Notes: generated by a model not told the origin, from the sequence alone. Shown: positions 1-10,559, numbered from the stretch's first letter. The stretch: 64,000 bases of DNA from an uncultured Flavobacteriaceae bacterium (GCA_947500525.1 CANMSH010000003.1:186001-250000); one strand, 5' to 3'. Numbers and translations: made by a program.

Positions 1-1
1 A

Positions 2-2131
2 AACATATCTGATAAATTAAAGGCTGGGATCAATATTAACGCTGGTTTTACGAAAAATACTGGTGTAATTTCTGCGGCATCTGAAAATGCTGGAGGTAGA
101 TCTGGTATTATTACAAACGCAGTATCATTTAGCCCTGTTCAAGGATTAACTCGATATAGTGATGCTGAATATGATGAAGATGGAAGATTGGTTGCATTAA
201 GAAGTAATGGTTCTGTGAATCCTCTCTTAGGTTTACAAAGTGATATCAACAATGGTAAAGGATATAATGCATTTGGTAATGCTTACGTAAAGTATCAATT
301 TACTGAAGCCTTATCGTTTCAATCATCTGTTAGGGTTAATATGTACGGTAGTAAAGGACAACGTTATTTTTCTGAGCAATTTGGTTGGGGAGCATCTACA
401 AATGGTAGAGCCTTTGTTGGAACTACATTTGGTAAAGGTTTAACAACCGAACAAAATTTAAATTTCAGAAAGAAATTTGGTGACCATACTATAAACGTAA
501 CTGCTGTTTACGAGCAACAAGAATCATCATTTGAAACTACAAGAGCTGAGGCAACTGGCTTTAATATCCCTGGTGTTAATTTAGATTTATTGCAATCAGC
601 GGCCATCACATTACCAAATAGGTCGTCTTTTTCACCAAGTTTTCTAAAATCTTATTTAGGTAGAATTCAGTATGATTTCGCCGATAAATGGGTTATAAAT
701 TTAAGTGGTCGTTACGACGGATCCTCAAAATTTGCAGCAAACAGAAAATTCGCTTTCTTCCCTTCTGCAGGTATTGCTTGGAAAGCTTCGAATGAAGACT
801 TCTTAAAAGAAAATAAAACTATTAGTAATTTGAAATTTAAAGCGAGTTACGGTGAAACAGGTAATCAAGGTATTAGAACTTTTGGTTCTTTATCTAGAAC
901 TGACCTATCAAATGTAGTTATAGGAAACGTTCTTACAACAGGTACTGCAATTACATCTTTAGATAATGTTGATTTAACTTGGGAAACTACAGCTCAACTT
1001 GACGTTGGGGTTTCTTTAGGTTTATTCGACAACAGAGTATCAATCGAGGCAGATTACTATAACAAAGAAACGCGCGATTTATTACTTGAAGTGCCATTGC
1101 CAGCAACTACTGGATTTGAAACAGCTTTGCAAAACATTGGTGCTATGACAAACAAAGGTTTTGAACTTTCTATAAACACTGTAAACGTAGATACTGAAGA
1201 TTTTTCTTGGACATCTAATTTCAATATTAGTTTCAATGAGAATGAAGTAACAAGTTTAGGACCAAAAGCAGATGAGTTCTTCACAAGAGCCATTGGTGAT
1301 AATCAAGTAGATAATGACTATGTCGTTCGAGTTGGTGAGCCTTTAGGATCAATTTATGGTGTTGAGGTGAATGGAGTATACAACTATGCTGATTTCCCTG
1401 CTTTTGATGGTCTTTCAGACGCTGAAGCTGCGGCTAAAATACGTCAAGATGCTGCTGACCAAGGTGTTCCTTACTTTGATGTAGTATATACCTTAAGAGA
1501 TGGCGTTGTTACCTCTGCCGGTGTTGCTGATATTGATAGTTACCGTCCTGGAATGCCAAAATTTGTAGATCAAAACGGTGATGGTACTGTAGATGCAGCC
1601 GACAGAACGATTATAGGTAGAGCTGTGCCAAAACACTTTGGTGGTCTTACAAATAACTTAACATATAAAAACTTCGATTTTTCTGTATTGACTCAATGGT
1701 CATATGGTAATGACGTTTATAATAAGAATAGAAACAGAGGTGAAGCTACGGCAATACCTTTCTTCAATAAATATAGTAATGTAGCCGATCGTTGGACTCC
1801 TGAAAATCCTAATACCGATGTAGCGGGTATTTGGGGATTTGCAGATAATAAAATTGGTTCGGATGCATATTCTACGTATATTGAAGACGGTTCTTATTTA
1901 AGAATTTCTAACATTACATTAGGTTATAGTTTGCCAAAAGATTTAGTTAGTAAATATGGGTTGAAAACGCTGAGATTTTATGCAGCGGTTGACAACGCAT
2001 TTTTGTTTACAAAATATTCTGGATTTGATCCTGATGTAAGTGTTGGTACTGACCAATTAACACCAGGTCTAGACGTTGACTCTTATCCAAGAGCTAGAAC
2101 TTTTAGACTAGGATTAAACGTAGGGTTTTAA
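2..2131 (+). CDS. susC: SusC-like TonB-dependent outer-membrane transporter, 5' end missing
   Basis: The reading frame is open from base 2, so the start lies upstream of the window; only about 710 C-terminal residues are present. They form the repeating amphipathic strands of a TonB-dependent receptor beta-barrel and end in the aromatic residue (LGLNVGF) typical of outer-membrane barrels. The signal peptide, carboxypeptidase-like domain, TonB box and plug are outside the window. Proteins of this family import oligosaccharides through the outer membrane using TonB energy, with a SusD lid. The susD-like gene starts 16 bp downstream, so the two are very probably co-transcribed. Identification as SusC/RagA rests on the barrel style and the SusD neighbour. 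The substrate cannot be read from the sequence; the neighbouring enzymes suggest sulfated galactan oligosaccharides. Confidence 0.95.
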   Translation, partial: NISDKLKAGININAGFTKNTGVISAASENAGGRSGIITNAVSFSPVQGLTRYSDAEYDEDGRLVALRSNGSVNPLLGLQSDINNGKGYNAFGNAYVKYQFTEALSFQSSVRVNMYGSKGQRYFSEQFGWGASTNGRAFVGTTFGKGLTTEQNLNFRKKFGDHTINVTAVYEQQESSFETTRAEATGFNIPGVNLDLLQSAAITLPNRSSFSPSFLKSYLGRIQYDFADKWVINLSGRYDGSSKFAANRKFAFFPSAGIAWKASNEDFLKENKTISNLKFKASYGETGNQGIRTFGSLSRTDLSNVVIGNVLTTGTAITSLDNVDLTWETTAQLDVGVSLGLFDNRVSIEADYYNKETRDLLLEVPLPATTGFETALQNIGAMTNKGFELSINTVNVDTEDFSWTSNFNISFNENEVTSLGPKADEFFTRAIGDNQVDNDYVVRVGEPLGSIYGVEVNGVYNYADFPAFDGLSDAEAAAKIRQDAADQGVPYFDVVYTLRDGVVTSAGVADIDSYRPGMPKFVDQNGDGTVDAADRTIIGRAVPKHFGGLTNNLTYKNFDFSVLTQWSYGNDVYNKNRNRGEATAIPFFNKYSNVADRWTPENPNTDVAGIWGFADNKIGSDAYSTYIEDGSYLRISNITLGYSLPKDLVSKYGLKTLRFYAAVDNAFLFTKYSGFDPDVSVGTDQLTPGLDVDSYPRARTFRLGLNVGF

Positions 2132-2147
2132 TAATAAAATAAAAACA

Positions 2148-3722
2148 ATGAAAAAAACAAGAACAATTTTTAAAAGTATGGCGTTACTATTAGTGGTAAC
2201 TGCTGTTATTGTATCGTGTAGCGACGATAAATTGATTGAAAAGCCAACTACTTTTGCCTCACCAGATCAGTTAGTTCAAGATAAACAAGGTGCCGAAATT
2301 TACTTGGCGGGTGCATATAGTGCGATCCAAAACCTATTAGGTTCTGGAGGTGGAAGACTACCTGATGGTAGTAGATCTTACGAACCTTATCAAATACATT
2401 GGGGTACTACAGGTACCGATGAGGTAGTTACTCCGGGTTGGGAAGGAGCAAGAAAAATTATTTTCTTACAACAAGTAACACCTACGGAGATTTCTATAAG
2501 AAACATGTGGAATGACTTATATAGAGCTGTTAATCAAGCGAATAGTGTTATTGATAGAGTTAGTGGAATGACAGAAAGTCAAATAGATACTGAATCTAAA
2601 GAGTATATCATTGCTCAAGCTAAGTTTATTAGAGCAGCTACATATTTTGCTTTAGTAGTAGCTTGGGAAAATGTTCCATTAATTAAAAATGAAACTATTA
2701 GCTTAGATGATATAGAAGTTTCGCAATCTTCTCCTCAAGAGACCTATGATTTTATCATTGAAAACTTAACTGAAGCGATTGCTGTGTTACCTGAAGAACA
2801 AGGTGATGGAAGAGCTACAAAAGGAGCTGCACAAGCATTACTTGGTAAAGTATATTTACAAATGACAGGTTTTCCATTAAACCAAACGGATAAGTTTGCC
2901 TTAGCTCAACAACAACTTCAAGCTGTTATGGATAGTGGAACTTATGATTTATTACCAAACTACGCTAACGTATTTGATTTAGACAATGAGCAAAGTGTTG
3001 AAATGGTATTTTCTTTTCCAATGGACGGACCTGGTCTTGGAGAGGGAGGTAACTTGAGTACCTTCTACGGACCTAACGGTAACGTTAATAACGGCGGAGG
3101 CTGGGGAACTTGTTATATAAATCAAGAGTTCGAGTCAAGCTATGATAGAGATGATCTTAGGTTAAGAAACAATGTTGCGGTACATAACGCTAATAGCACT
3201 TCTCCTGAAGAAGCTGTGGCTGTTGACCCTAATACATGGGGAACTAATAAGACTGGCTGGAGAGGATGGAAAACACATGCCGAAAAGCCTAATAGTTATG
3301 CAAACGATACACCATTTGACAATCCTTACATAAGATTTGCAGACGTATTACTAATGTTTGCTGAAGCTAAAAACGGTCAAGGTACCTTGACACAAGGAGA
3401 TCTTGATATAACTGTGAATAGACTTAGAGCAAGAGCAAGATTTATTCCAACTGCAGTACCAGATATGGTATTAGGTTCTCAAGAAGAAAATGCTGCTGAA
3501 TTACTAAGTGAAAGACGTAAGGAACTATGTTTTGAAGGTTGGAGACGTCATGACCTTATAAGATTTGGTAAATATGGCGAAACAATTAGAGCTATAGACC
3601 AAGGAGGTTGGAGTACGGCTGGTAACCCTGGACCGAACTATCAAGACTTTGAGATTAGATGGCCTATACCTGATGCAGAAATGCAATTGAATCCCAACTT
3701 AGTTCAAAACGAGGGCTATTAA
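2148..3722 (+). CDS. susD: SusD/RagB-family glycan-binding lipoprotein
   Basis: A 524-residue protein with an SPII signal and lipobox cysteine at about C24 (VIVSC), so it is a lipoprotein that should sit on the outer face of the outer membrane over the SusC barrel. The N-terminal part is helical and TPR-like (residues about 50-300). The C-terminal third carries the family signature region around ELLSERRKELCFEGWRRHDL, followed by the usual PIP motif (RWPIPDAEM) and ending near NPNLVQNEGY. It binds incoming oligosaccharides and hands them to SusC. It follows the SusC gene by 16 bp and precedes the PKD lipoprotein by 26 bp, forming a typical SusC-SusD-SGBP operon. Family assignment is firm; ligand specificity is not visible. 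Confidence 0.96.
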   Translation: MKKTRTIFKSMALLLVVTAVIVSCSDDKLIEKPTTFASPDQLVQDKQGAEIYLAGAYSAIQNLLGSGGGRLPDGSRSYEPYQIHWGTTGTDEVVTPGWEGARKIIFLQQVTPTEISIRNMWNDLYRAVNQANSVIDRVSGMTESQIDTESKEYIIAQAKFIRAATYFALVVAWENVPLIKNETISLDDIEVSQSSPQETYDFIIENLTEAIAVLPEEQGDGRATKGAAQALLGKVYLQMTGFPLNQTDKFALAQQQLQAVMDSGTYDLLPNYANVFDLDNEQSVEMVFSFPMDGPGLGEGGNLSTFYGPNGNVNNGGGWGTCYINQEFESSYDRDDLRLRNNVAVHNANSTSPEEAVAVDPNTWGTNKTGWRGWKTHAEKPNSYANDTPFDNPYIRFADVLLMFAEAKNGQGTLTQGDLDITVNRLRARARFIPTAVPDMVLGSQEENAAELLSERRKELCFEGWRRHDLIRFGKYGETIRAIDQGGWSTAGNPGPNYQDFEIRWPIPDAEMQLNPNLVQNEGY

Positions 3723-3748
3723 TACTATCATATCAAGAATATTAAATC

Positions 3749-5203
3749 ATGAAAAAATATTTAAATAAAGTTAATTTCAAATACATTGTCCCTTTAATCA
3801 CTGTTTTCATTTTTGCAATTAGTTGTGAGGACTCAAATTTACGGGATGGTATTAGAGAAGTAACATTTAAACCGACAGCCACCTCAACTTTGGTCAATGT
3901 AGGGTCTACTATTACATATATAGATTCGTCTGTAAATGTATCATCGAGAGCTTGGTCTTTTGATGGTGGTAGCATCTCTTCTTCGGATCAAGAAATTGTG
4001 GACGTTATCTATAACGAGGCTGGAATATTCGGTACTGAATTAGAAGTTACCAGTAACGATGGCACAACTACAAGTAACATATTTAACGTGGAAATATTTC
4101 CACGTGTTACTTCGGAATTCAATGCCAGTGCCAATGCAGCACAAATTGGCAGTGTCATTTCCTTTTCAAATGTATCGCAAAATACCGCGTCTGCCTTTGA
4201 AGATTTAGAAGCCGAAAGAGATGATTCTTTCTTCTGGGAATTTGAAGGAGGTGTACCATCTACTAGTTCAGAAAAAGATCCTGTAGTTCAATATCCAAAC
4301 ACTGGAGTTTTTGATGTTAAACTAACGGTATGGAGAAGAGCTCCATTAGATAGTATGGTAACAGTTAAAACTGATTTCGTAAATATAGTAGATGTTGAAG
4401 TTATTTCACCAGCTGAAGTAAATTTAGTAGACTTAGGGTCAAAAATAGCTATTACCTATGGTACAGCATTGGCTTCTATTGATGCGAGTAAATTTGATCT
4501 TTTGGTTGATGATGCTCCTGCTGGTTTTACAATTGCAGTAGATGGAACTGATCCAAATACATATTTACTAACTTTAGATACTCCGATTACAGAAGGACAA
4601 ACCATTGTATTAAATTATGTAGGTGGTGGAGATTTTGCCGCTACTGGTGAACTTTTAGCTCCTATTGTAGATTTGGCAGTTACAAATTCTGTAGTAAACC
4701 TTTTTGTAAAAGGAGATTTTGAAGGTGTTACCACAAACGAGTATGATGTGAATAACGGATTCCTTGGGTCTAATGCCGCCGACATCAGTGCAGATTTAGT
4801 TGATGGTGTTGGTGCTGATGGATCTAGAGCGTTAGTGTTTACTGCTACAGCAGCCACGGCTGGAAGTAGAAGAACATTATTTGGAGATAAGAATAATGCT
4901 GATGTACAACTCATAGAACCAATTGAGCAAGGTGCTGATTATTTGGTTAAAGCCTTAATCAAATATACAGGAACAGTTCCTGAACAAGTTCGTTTTTCTA
5001 TGGTTGGATTTACATTCGATAATGTTATTGTGAATGCTCCTTTCGATATAAGCGGATTAGTAGAAGGTGAATGGCTTGAAGTTGAAGCATCGTTTACGGC
5101 TCCTGGAAACAATAAACCACAATCGTATGCTTTACCAAATGTTACCGTTGGAGCTGGCGCAAGTACTGTGTCTTGGGATAACGTTAAAGTTTATAAAAAA
5201 TAA
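3749..5203 (+). CDS. PKD-domain surface glycan-binding lipoprotein (SusE/F position)
   Basis: A 484-residue lipoprotein with lipobox cysteine at about C26 (FAISC). Two PKD-like domains are visible, around residues 65-115 (AWSFDGG ... YNEAGIFG) and 160-210 (FFWEFEGG ... YPNTGVFDVKLTV). An Ig-like segment follows (about 215-310). The C-terminal domain (about 315-484) looks like a CBM4/9-type beta-sandwich ending in a VSWDNVKVYKK strand. No catalytic motif is seen. In PULs the third gene after susCD usually encodes a surface glycan-binding protein that captures polysaccharide at the cell surface, and both order and domain make-up fit. Transcription ends at the hairpin directly downstream. Exact CBM family and ligand are unknown. 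Confidence 0.85.
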   Translation: MKKYLNKVNFKYIVPLITVFIFAISCEDSNLRDGIREVTFKPTATSTLVNVGSTITYIDSSVNVSSRAWSFDGGSISSSDQEIVDVIYNEAGIFGTELEVTSNDGTTTSNIFNVEIFPRVTSEFNASANAAQIGSVISFSNVSQNTASAFEDLEAERDDSFFWEFEGGVPSTSSEKDPVVQYPNTGVFDVKLTVWRRAPLDSMVTVKTDFVNIVDVEVISPAEVNLVDLGSKIAITYGTALASIDASKFDLLVDDAPAGFTIAVDGTDPNTYLLTLDTPITEGQTIVLNYVGGGDFAATGELLAPIVDLAVTNSVVNLFVKGDFEGVTTNEYDVNNGFLGSNAADISADLVDGVGADGSRALVFTATAATAGSRRTLFGDKNNADVQLIEPIEQGADYLVKALIKYTGTVPEQVRFSMVGFTFDNVIVNAPFDISGLVEGEWLEVEASFTAPGNNKPQSYALPNVTVGAGASTVSWDNVKVYKK

Positions 5204-5240
5204 CTTTTTAAGTAATAAGAGATTTTATTAAAACTTTAAA

Positions 5241-5272
5241 AGCCTATTTGATAAATCAAATAGGCTTTTTTT
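5241..5272 (+). terminator. Rho-independent terminator after the susCD operon
   Basis: Two perfect 12-bp arms (AGCCTATTTGAT and ATCAAATAGGCT) lie either side of two bases (5241-5266), and the last T begins a run of T to 5272. An A-rich stretch before the stem would let it work weakly in the other direction. It separates the susC-susD-PKD operon from the FG-GAP gene at 5356. Confidence 0.9.
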
Positions 5273-5355
5273 GACCTTAAAGGCGTATTTTCATGACCTC
5301 AACAAAAAAAATACATTTATAATTTTTACATTTAGAAGCATAATTTTTTTAATCA

Positions 5356-8300
5356 ATGAAATCTACTCTTATCACCCTTTTTGTTCTCATTTTTCTCGTA
5401 AGTTGTACCAATGATAAAAAAGTACAATCAAATAATACCTCTCAACCAGAGACTGAAAGCGAAGACCTAAGTCTTTTTACTTTGATTGATCCAAACGAAA
5501 GTAATGTTACTTTTAACAATAAGATAGAAGAGAACTTTGATAATTTCTTTGCCGTATTTCAATATGTTTATAATGGCGGCGGCGTAGCAATTGGTGATAT
5601 TAATAATGACGGATTGTCGGACATTTATTTTACAGGGAACCAAGTTTCTGATAAATTATACCTCAATAAAGGCAACTTTGAGTTTGAAGATATTACTAAA
5701 AAAGCAGGATTAGAAAGTAATAAAGGATGGCACAGTGGTGTAGTAATGGCCGATGTCAATTCAGACGGACTTGTTGATATTTATATATGTAGAGGTGGTT
5801 TTAAGGATACCAAAGAAGAACGTGCCAATTTACTCTATATCAACCAAGGCGATAATACCTTTAAAGAAGAGGCTGCATCTTATGGAATTAACGATACAGG
5901 ATTTTCAATTATGGCTTCTTTTTTTGATGCTGATAATGATAATGATCTCGATTTATACATAACTAGCAGACCCAACACCTACTTCATGGGATATCAGCAA
6001 GTATTAAAAGGAAAAGAAAAAGAAGATGATAATTATAGAGACAAACTTTATATAAATAACAATGGCAAGTATGTAGAAAAAGGTATTTCAAATGGAATAA
6101 AAAACAGTTATGAATACGGACTTGGACTTGCAACTGCAGATTTTAATGATGACAACAAAACAGATATTTATGTAGCCAACGATTATTTAGGCCGCGATTT
6201 TATGTATATAAACAAAGGAAAAGGGAAGTTTAAAGATGAATTAACCTCTAGATTCAATCATATTCCGTTTTATGCCATGGGTCTAGATGTTGTTGATTTT
6301 AACAACGATGGCATGGAAGATATTATGCAACTAGAAATGATGCCAGAAGATTACGAAAGATCAAAAGTTAATATGGCCTCCATGAATACAAAGCTCTTTG
6401 ATGACATGACCAGTAATGGTTTTTATTATCAAAATATGCACAACCAATTGCAACTAAACCGAGGCAAAGGAGTCTTTAGTGATATCGCTCAATTTTCAGG
6501 TATTGCAAAAACAGATTGGAGTTGGGCCTGTTTGGGTAGTGATTTTGATAATGACGGTAATCGTGATTTATATATTACGAATGGTTATAGACGAGATGTT
6601 TGGGACAAAGATGCCAATGCAAAGTTCAATGCATACATGCGCAGCGGACAAGCAAAAAAATTCACCAACGAACAAAACGCTACATATATTATTAGCTTAT
6701 TTAAAGAGAACAAAATACCGAATTACATCTATCAAAATAATGGCGATTTAACCTTCACAAAAAAAATAAAAGAATGGGGCATTAATCAAACCAGTTTTTC
6801 AAATGGCGCCGCTGTTGCAGATTTAGACAATGATGGCGATTTAGATATTGTAGTTAATAATATTGATGATGCCGCTTTTATCTATAAAAACACATCCGAA
6901 AAACTAAATAATAATCATTTAAAAATTAAACTAAACGGTCCGGTTAAAAACAGTACAGGTCTTGGCGCGAAAGTGCGTATTTCTTATAATAATCAGCAGC
7001 AGTATCATGAATTTAAGACTGTTAGAGGTTACTTGTCTTCTGTAGAACCAATTGTACATTTCGGAGTCGGTAAAGTAAGTACAATAGATAAAGTTCATGT
7101 TTTATGGCCTGACGGAAAGGAAAATATCCTTCAAGATATTACGACGAATCAATTGTTACATATTGATTACAACAAAGCCTCTGTTGTAAAAAATAATCTA
7201 GAGCAAACCAAGCCTTTATTTACAGAAATATCGGGAGCAACATTTCAAAATCCTTTTGTTCATAAAGAGAATATTTATGACGATTTCAAAGATCAAATTC
7301 TGATCCCACATAAGTTGTCCCAAAATGGCCCTTGTATAGCTGTTGGAGACGTAAATGGAGATACCTATGAAGATTTCTATATTGGAGGAGCAGGAAATCA
7401 AAGTGGCCAACTATTTTTACAAACTTCAAACGGTAAGTTTATTCCGAGTAATCAAACTGCCATAACAAATGATGCCCAACATGAAGATGTTGGCGCTGTG
7501 TTTTTCGATGCGGATGGAGATACCGATTTAGACTTATATGTTGTTAGTGGAGGAAACGAATTTGATATTCATGATCCTCTTCTGCAAGATAGATTGTATT
7601 TAAACAATGGTAAGGGTAAGTTTTCAAAATCAAATGATTTACCAACGTTAAATGAAAGTGGTTCTGTAGTTGTGCCTCTAGATTTTGACGCCGATGGTGA
7701 TCTCGACTTATTTATTGGTGGAAGATTGACACCAAAAACATATCCTTACTCACCTAAAAGCTTTTTACTCGAAAATAAAAATGGGAAATTTACCGATGTA
7801 ACTGAAACCCGAGCTCCGGCATTATCGAACATAGGTATGGTCACCTCTGCCGTTTGGAGTGACATTGACGGAAACAATACAAATGAACTTATTCTCGTAG
7901 GTGAATGGATGCCGATTACTATTTTTAAATTAGAGAATAAAAAATTTGTTAATGTTACTAGTCAATATGGCTTAGAAAAAACAAATGGTTGGTGGAATAA
8001 AATTGTAGCATCAGACATTGATAAAGATGGTGATACTGACTATATTATTGGAAACTTAGGGTTGAATTATAAATTTAAGGCTAGTGAAGACAAACCTTTT
8101 ATTGTATACGCTAATGATTTCGACAAAAACGGTACCAACGACATATTCTTGGCGAAACATTATAAAGATCGAGAAGTTCCTATTCGTGGAAAAGAATGTA
8201 CTTCGCAGCAATTACCAAGTATCAAAAAGAAATACAAAACATATCAAGCATTTGCTAAAGCGGATATCGCCCAAATTATAGGAAATGGTGCAGAAGAAGC

Positions 8301-8691
8301 TTTAAAATATGAAGCCAAAGAATTTGCAAGTGTTATCCTAAAAAATGAAAATGGTAAACTAGTTATAGAAAAATTACTTAGTCAAGCTCAGTTTTCTGTA
8401 TTAAATGGAATCGTTGTTGAAGATTTTAATAAAGATGGCATCAATGATATTTTAATCGCCGGAAATAAATTCGAGGTAGAAATTGAAACAACAAAAGCAG
8501 ATGCTTCTGTAGGTCTACTCATGCTAGGAACTCAAACGGGAGCATATACATCTGTGAATTATCTTGACAGTGGTTTCTTTGTTCCATTTAATGTAAAGGA
8601 TATTCAAAAGATCAAATTAGGTAAAGGTAAAATCGGGATACTTACTGCAATAAATGATGATAAATTGAGGCTTTTTTCTACTAATGAATAG
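5356..8691 (+). CDS. FG-GAP/VCBS-repeat and ASPIC/UnbV-domain lipoprotein
   Basis: A 1111-residue lipoprotein (lipobox cysteine about C17, LVSC). The N-terminal half (about 70-510) carries at least seven calcium-loop repeats of the FG-GAP/VCBS kind, for example DINNDGLSDIYF, DVNSDGLVDIYI, DFNDDNKTDIYV and DLDNDGDLDIVV. These should fold as a beta-propeller. An ASPIC/UnbV domain follows at about 520-605 (GLGAKVRI ... VRGYLSSVEP ... HFGVG ... VLWPDG). A second series of loops (about 660-1100, for example DVNGDTYEDFYI and DIDKDGDTDYII) indicates a second propeller. Such CRTAC1-like proteins often accompany Bacteroidota PULs and their biochemical role is not established; surface glycan binding is plausible. 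It lies downstream of a terminator, so it probably has its own promoter. No enzyme motif is recognised. Confidence 0.88.
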   Translation: MKSTLITLFVLIFLVSCTNDKKVQSNNTSQPETESEDLSLFTLIDPNESNVTFNNKIEENFDNFFAVFQYVYNGGGVAIGDINNDGLSDIYFTGNQVSDKLYLNKGNFEFEDITKKAGLESNKGWHSGVVMADVNSDGLVDIYICRGGFKDTKEERANLLYINQGDNTFKEEAASYGINDTGFSIMASFFDADNDNDLDLYITSRPNTYFMGYQQVLKGKEKEDDNYRDKLYINNNGKYVEKGISNGIKNSYEYGLGLATADFNDDNKTDIYVANDYLGRDFMYINKGKGKFKDELTSRFNHIPFYAMGLDVVDFNNDGMEDIMQLEMMPEDYERSKVNMASMNTKLFDDMTSNGFYYQNMHNQLQLNRGKGVFSDIAQFSGIAKTDWSWACLGSDFDNDGNRDLYITNGYRRDVWDKDANAKFNAYMRSGQAKKFTNEQNATYIISLFKENKIPNYIYQNNGDLTFTKKIKEWGINQTSFSNGAAVADLDNDGDLDIVVNNIDDAAFIYKNTSEKLNNNHLKIKLNGPVKNSTGLGAKVRISYNNQQQYHEFKTVRGYLSSVEPIVHFGVGKVSTIDKVHVLWPDGKENILQDITTNQLLHIDYNKASVVKNNLEQTKPLFTEISGATFQNPFVHKENIYDDFKDQILIPHKLSQNGPCIAVGDVNGDTYEDFYIGGAGNQSGQLFLQTSNGKFIPSNQTAITNDAQHEDVGAVFFDADGDTDLDLYVVSGGNEFDIHDPLLQDRLYLNNGKGKFSKSNDLPTLNESGSVVVPLDFDADGDLDLFIGGRLTPKTYPYSPKSFLLENKNGKFTDVTETRAPALSNIGMVTSAVWSDIDGNNTNELILVGEWMPITIFKLENKKFVNVTSQYGLEKTNGWWNKIVASDIDKDGDTDYIIGNLGLNYKFKASEDKPFIVYANDFDKNGTNDIFLAKHYKDREVPIRGKECTSQQLPSIKKKYKTYQAFAKADIAQIIGNGAEEALKYEAKEFASVILKNENGKLVIEKLLSQAQFSVLNGIVVEDFNKDGINDILIAGNKFEVEIETTKADASVGLLMLGTQTGAYTSVNYLDSGFFVPFNVKDIQKIKLGKGKIGILTAINDDKLRLFSTNE

Positions 8692-8850
8692 AAGAAATAA
8701 CATAATTGATATAGTTCTTGATTCAAAGATATTTAGTAAATCATAAAATCAACCCTTGCTCTTTAAAAAACATTTATGTTATTCTTCCATTTAAATTTTA
8801 CAGATTTTTACATTTCATTTATATATCTATTAAACTTTTAAATTAAAGTG

Positions 8851-10461
8851 ATGAAAAATTTCTTATTATCGATAACAATTATTGGATGCTATATGACACT
8901 ATCTAGCTGTAGCATAAAGCCGCATAACAATACGGCGAAACCAATTGCACATTCACAAACACTCATCCAAAACGATAGTAATGAAGATAAAATATTAGTT
9001 TTTTCTAAAACCAATGGTTGGAGACACAAATCCATTCCAAGTGGCATCGCTGCATTGAAAAAAATGGGCTTAGAAAACAATTGGCACATAGATGCTACAG
9101 AAGATTCTTTGCAATTCAATTATGAAAATTTAAAAAAATATAAAACACTCGTTTTCGTAAATACAACAGGAGACATTTTAAATTCACAGCAAGAACAAGC
9201 TTTCAAGCGATACATTAATGAAGGTGGCGGGTTTGTTGGTATACATTCGGCTTCAGATACCGAACACGATTGGCCATTTTATGCCCAGTTGATTGGAGGA
9301 CATTTTAAATCACACCCTGCTCAGCAAACAGCTACTTTAAAAGTTCATAAAGAAAATAACCATCCATCCATCGCACATTATGGAGATTCTTTCCAAAAAT
9401 TTGATGAATGGTACAATTTTAAAAAACCAGTAGTATCGCATGTCAACGTGTTATTAGAATTAGACGAATCTAGCTATACCGGTGAAAGAATGGGTATCAA
9501 ACATCCAATTGCCTGGTATCATCATTTTGAAGGCGGACGCATATTTTTCACAGGAATGGGTCACACAAATGAGACTTTTGAAGATGCTAATTTTTTAAAG
9601 CATCTAAAAGAAGGGATCCTTTGGGCACTGCATAAGACTCATGTAGCTCTAAACGAAAAAGGAGAAAACCTATTAGACAAAGACCTGAAAAAATGGGATG
9701 TTTGGATGGGCGGAGTGCATACTTCTGTCGATTTAGATGTCGAAAAGTCAAAAGACGTTAAAACTGGTAAACCTTTGGGGTTAAACAACGATCCTAAAAA
9801 AGTATTTTCTATAATCGAAGAGGATGGTGAAGAAATTCTAAAGATTACCGGAGAAATTTATGGCGGTTTAACTACAAAAAACGAATACCGTAATTATCAT
9901 TTCAAAACACAATTTAAATGGGGTGATAAAAAATGGGAGCCTCGTTTGAATGATAAAAGAGATAGTGGTATTTTATATCATGCGAAAGGTCCGCATGGTG
10001 CTTTCTGGAATGTTTGGATGGCTTCATTAGAATTTCAAGTACAAGAAGGTGATTGTGGAGACTTTATAGCATTGGGTAATGTATACGGAGATGTGCCAGC
10101 TGAGAGAAAAGTGCGTTCTAACGGAAGTCCTTATTTTGTTTATAGCCCTACTGGAAAAAATACCCCTCTTAAATGGGATACTGGCTTCGAATCTGGTCAA
10201 GCTAGCAAATCTATCCTCAATGAAAACCCTAATGGGCAATGGAATACACTAGAAATATACTGTCTAGAAAATGAAAGTATCCATTTAGTTAATGGAAAAG
10301 TCGTAAATCGAGTTAAAAATGCCCGTTACAATGTTGCCGGAAAGACAATTCCGGTAAACGAAGGTAAAATTCAGATCCAATCTGAAGCTGCCGAAGTTTA
10401 TTATAAAAATATGACCATTACTCCTATCAATAATTTTCCGAAAAAGTTTCATAAACTTTAG
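8851..10461 (+). CDS. ThuA-DUF1080 fusion lipoprotein
   Basis: Two domains in one lipoprotein of about 536 residues. I prefer the ATG at 8851 over an in-frame GTG one codon earlier. After a lipobox (LSSC, about residue 20), residues about 45-255 are a ThuA-like, class I amidotransferase-fold domain (VFSKTNGWRHKSIPSG, FVNTTGDIL, GGGFVGIHSASDTEHDWPFY). Residues about 265-530 are a DUF1080 (LamG-like) domain. DUF1080 members include 3-keto-disaccharide hydrolases, and ThuA proteins co-occur with Gfo/Idh sugar oxidoreductases, so a role in oxidised (3-keto) sugar processing is possible but unproven here. The DUF1080 half is closely similar to the separate DUF1080 protein at 12209, and the GH29 gene lies between them. 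Confidence 0.9.
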   Translation: MKNFLLSITIIGCYMTLSSCSIKPHNNTAKPIAHSQTLIQNDSNEDKILVFSKTNGWRHKSIPSGIAALKKMGLENNWHIDATEDSLQFNYENLKKYKTLVFVNTTGDILNSQQEQAFKRYINEGGGFVGIHSASDTEHDWPFYAQLIGGHFKSHPAQQTATLKVHKENNHPSIAHYGDSFQKFDEWYNFKKPVVSHVNVLLELDESSYTGERMGIKHPIAWYHHFEGGRIFFTGMGHTNETFEDANFLKHLKEGILWALHKTHVALNEKGENLLDKDLKKWDVWMGGVHTSVDLDVEKSKDVKTGKPLGLNNDPKKVFSIIEEDGEEILKITGEIYGGLTTKNEYRNYHFKTQFKWGDKKWEPRLNDKRDSGILYHAKGPHGAFWNVWMASLEFQVQEGDCGDFIALGNVYGDVPAERKVRSNGSPYFVYSPTGKNTPLKWDTGFESGQASKSILNENPNGQWNTLEIYCLENESIHLVNGKVVNRVKNARYNVAGKTIPVNEGKIQIQSEAAEVYYKNMTITPINNFPKKFHKL

Positions 10462-10559
10462 TTATTAGCCATTTGTTCTGTGAATATACTCATATGAACT
10501 AATCGTAAATACCAGATATCAATAATTTAGCTCAAGTAAATGATATCAAAAAGTATAAA

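Noticed and set aside
8692-8850. Search for a small gene or RNA between the FG-GAP and ThuA genes
   Set aside because: The AT-rich 159 bp shows no convincing reading frame, hairpin or promoter consensus.
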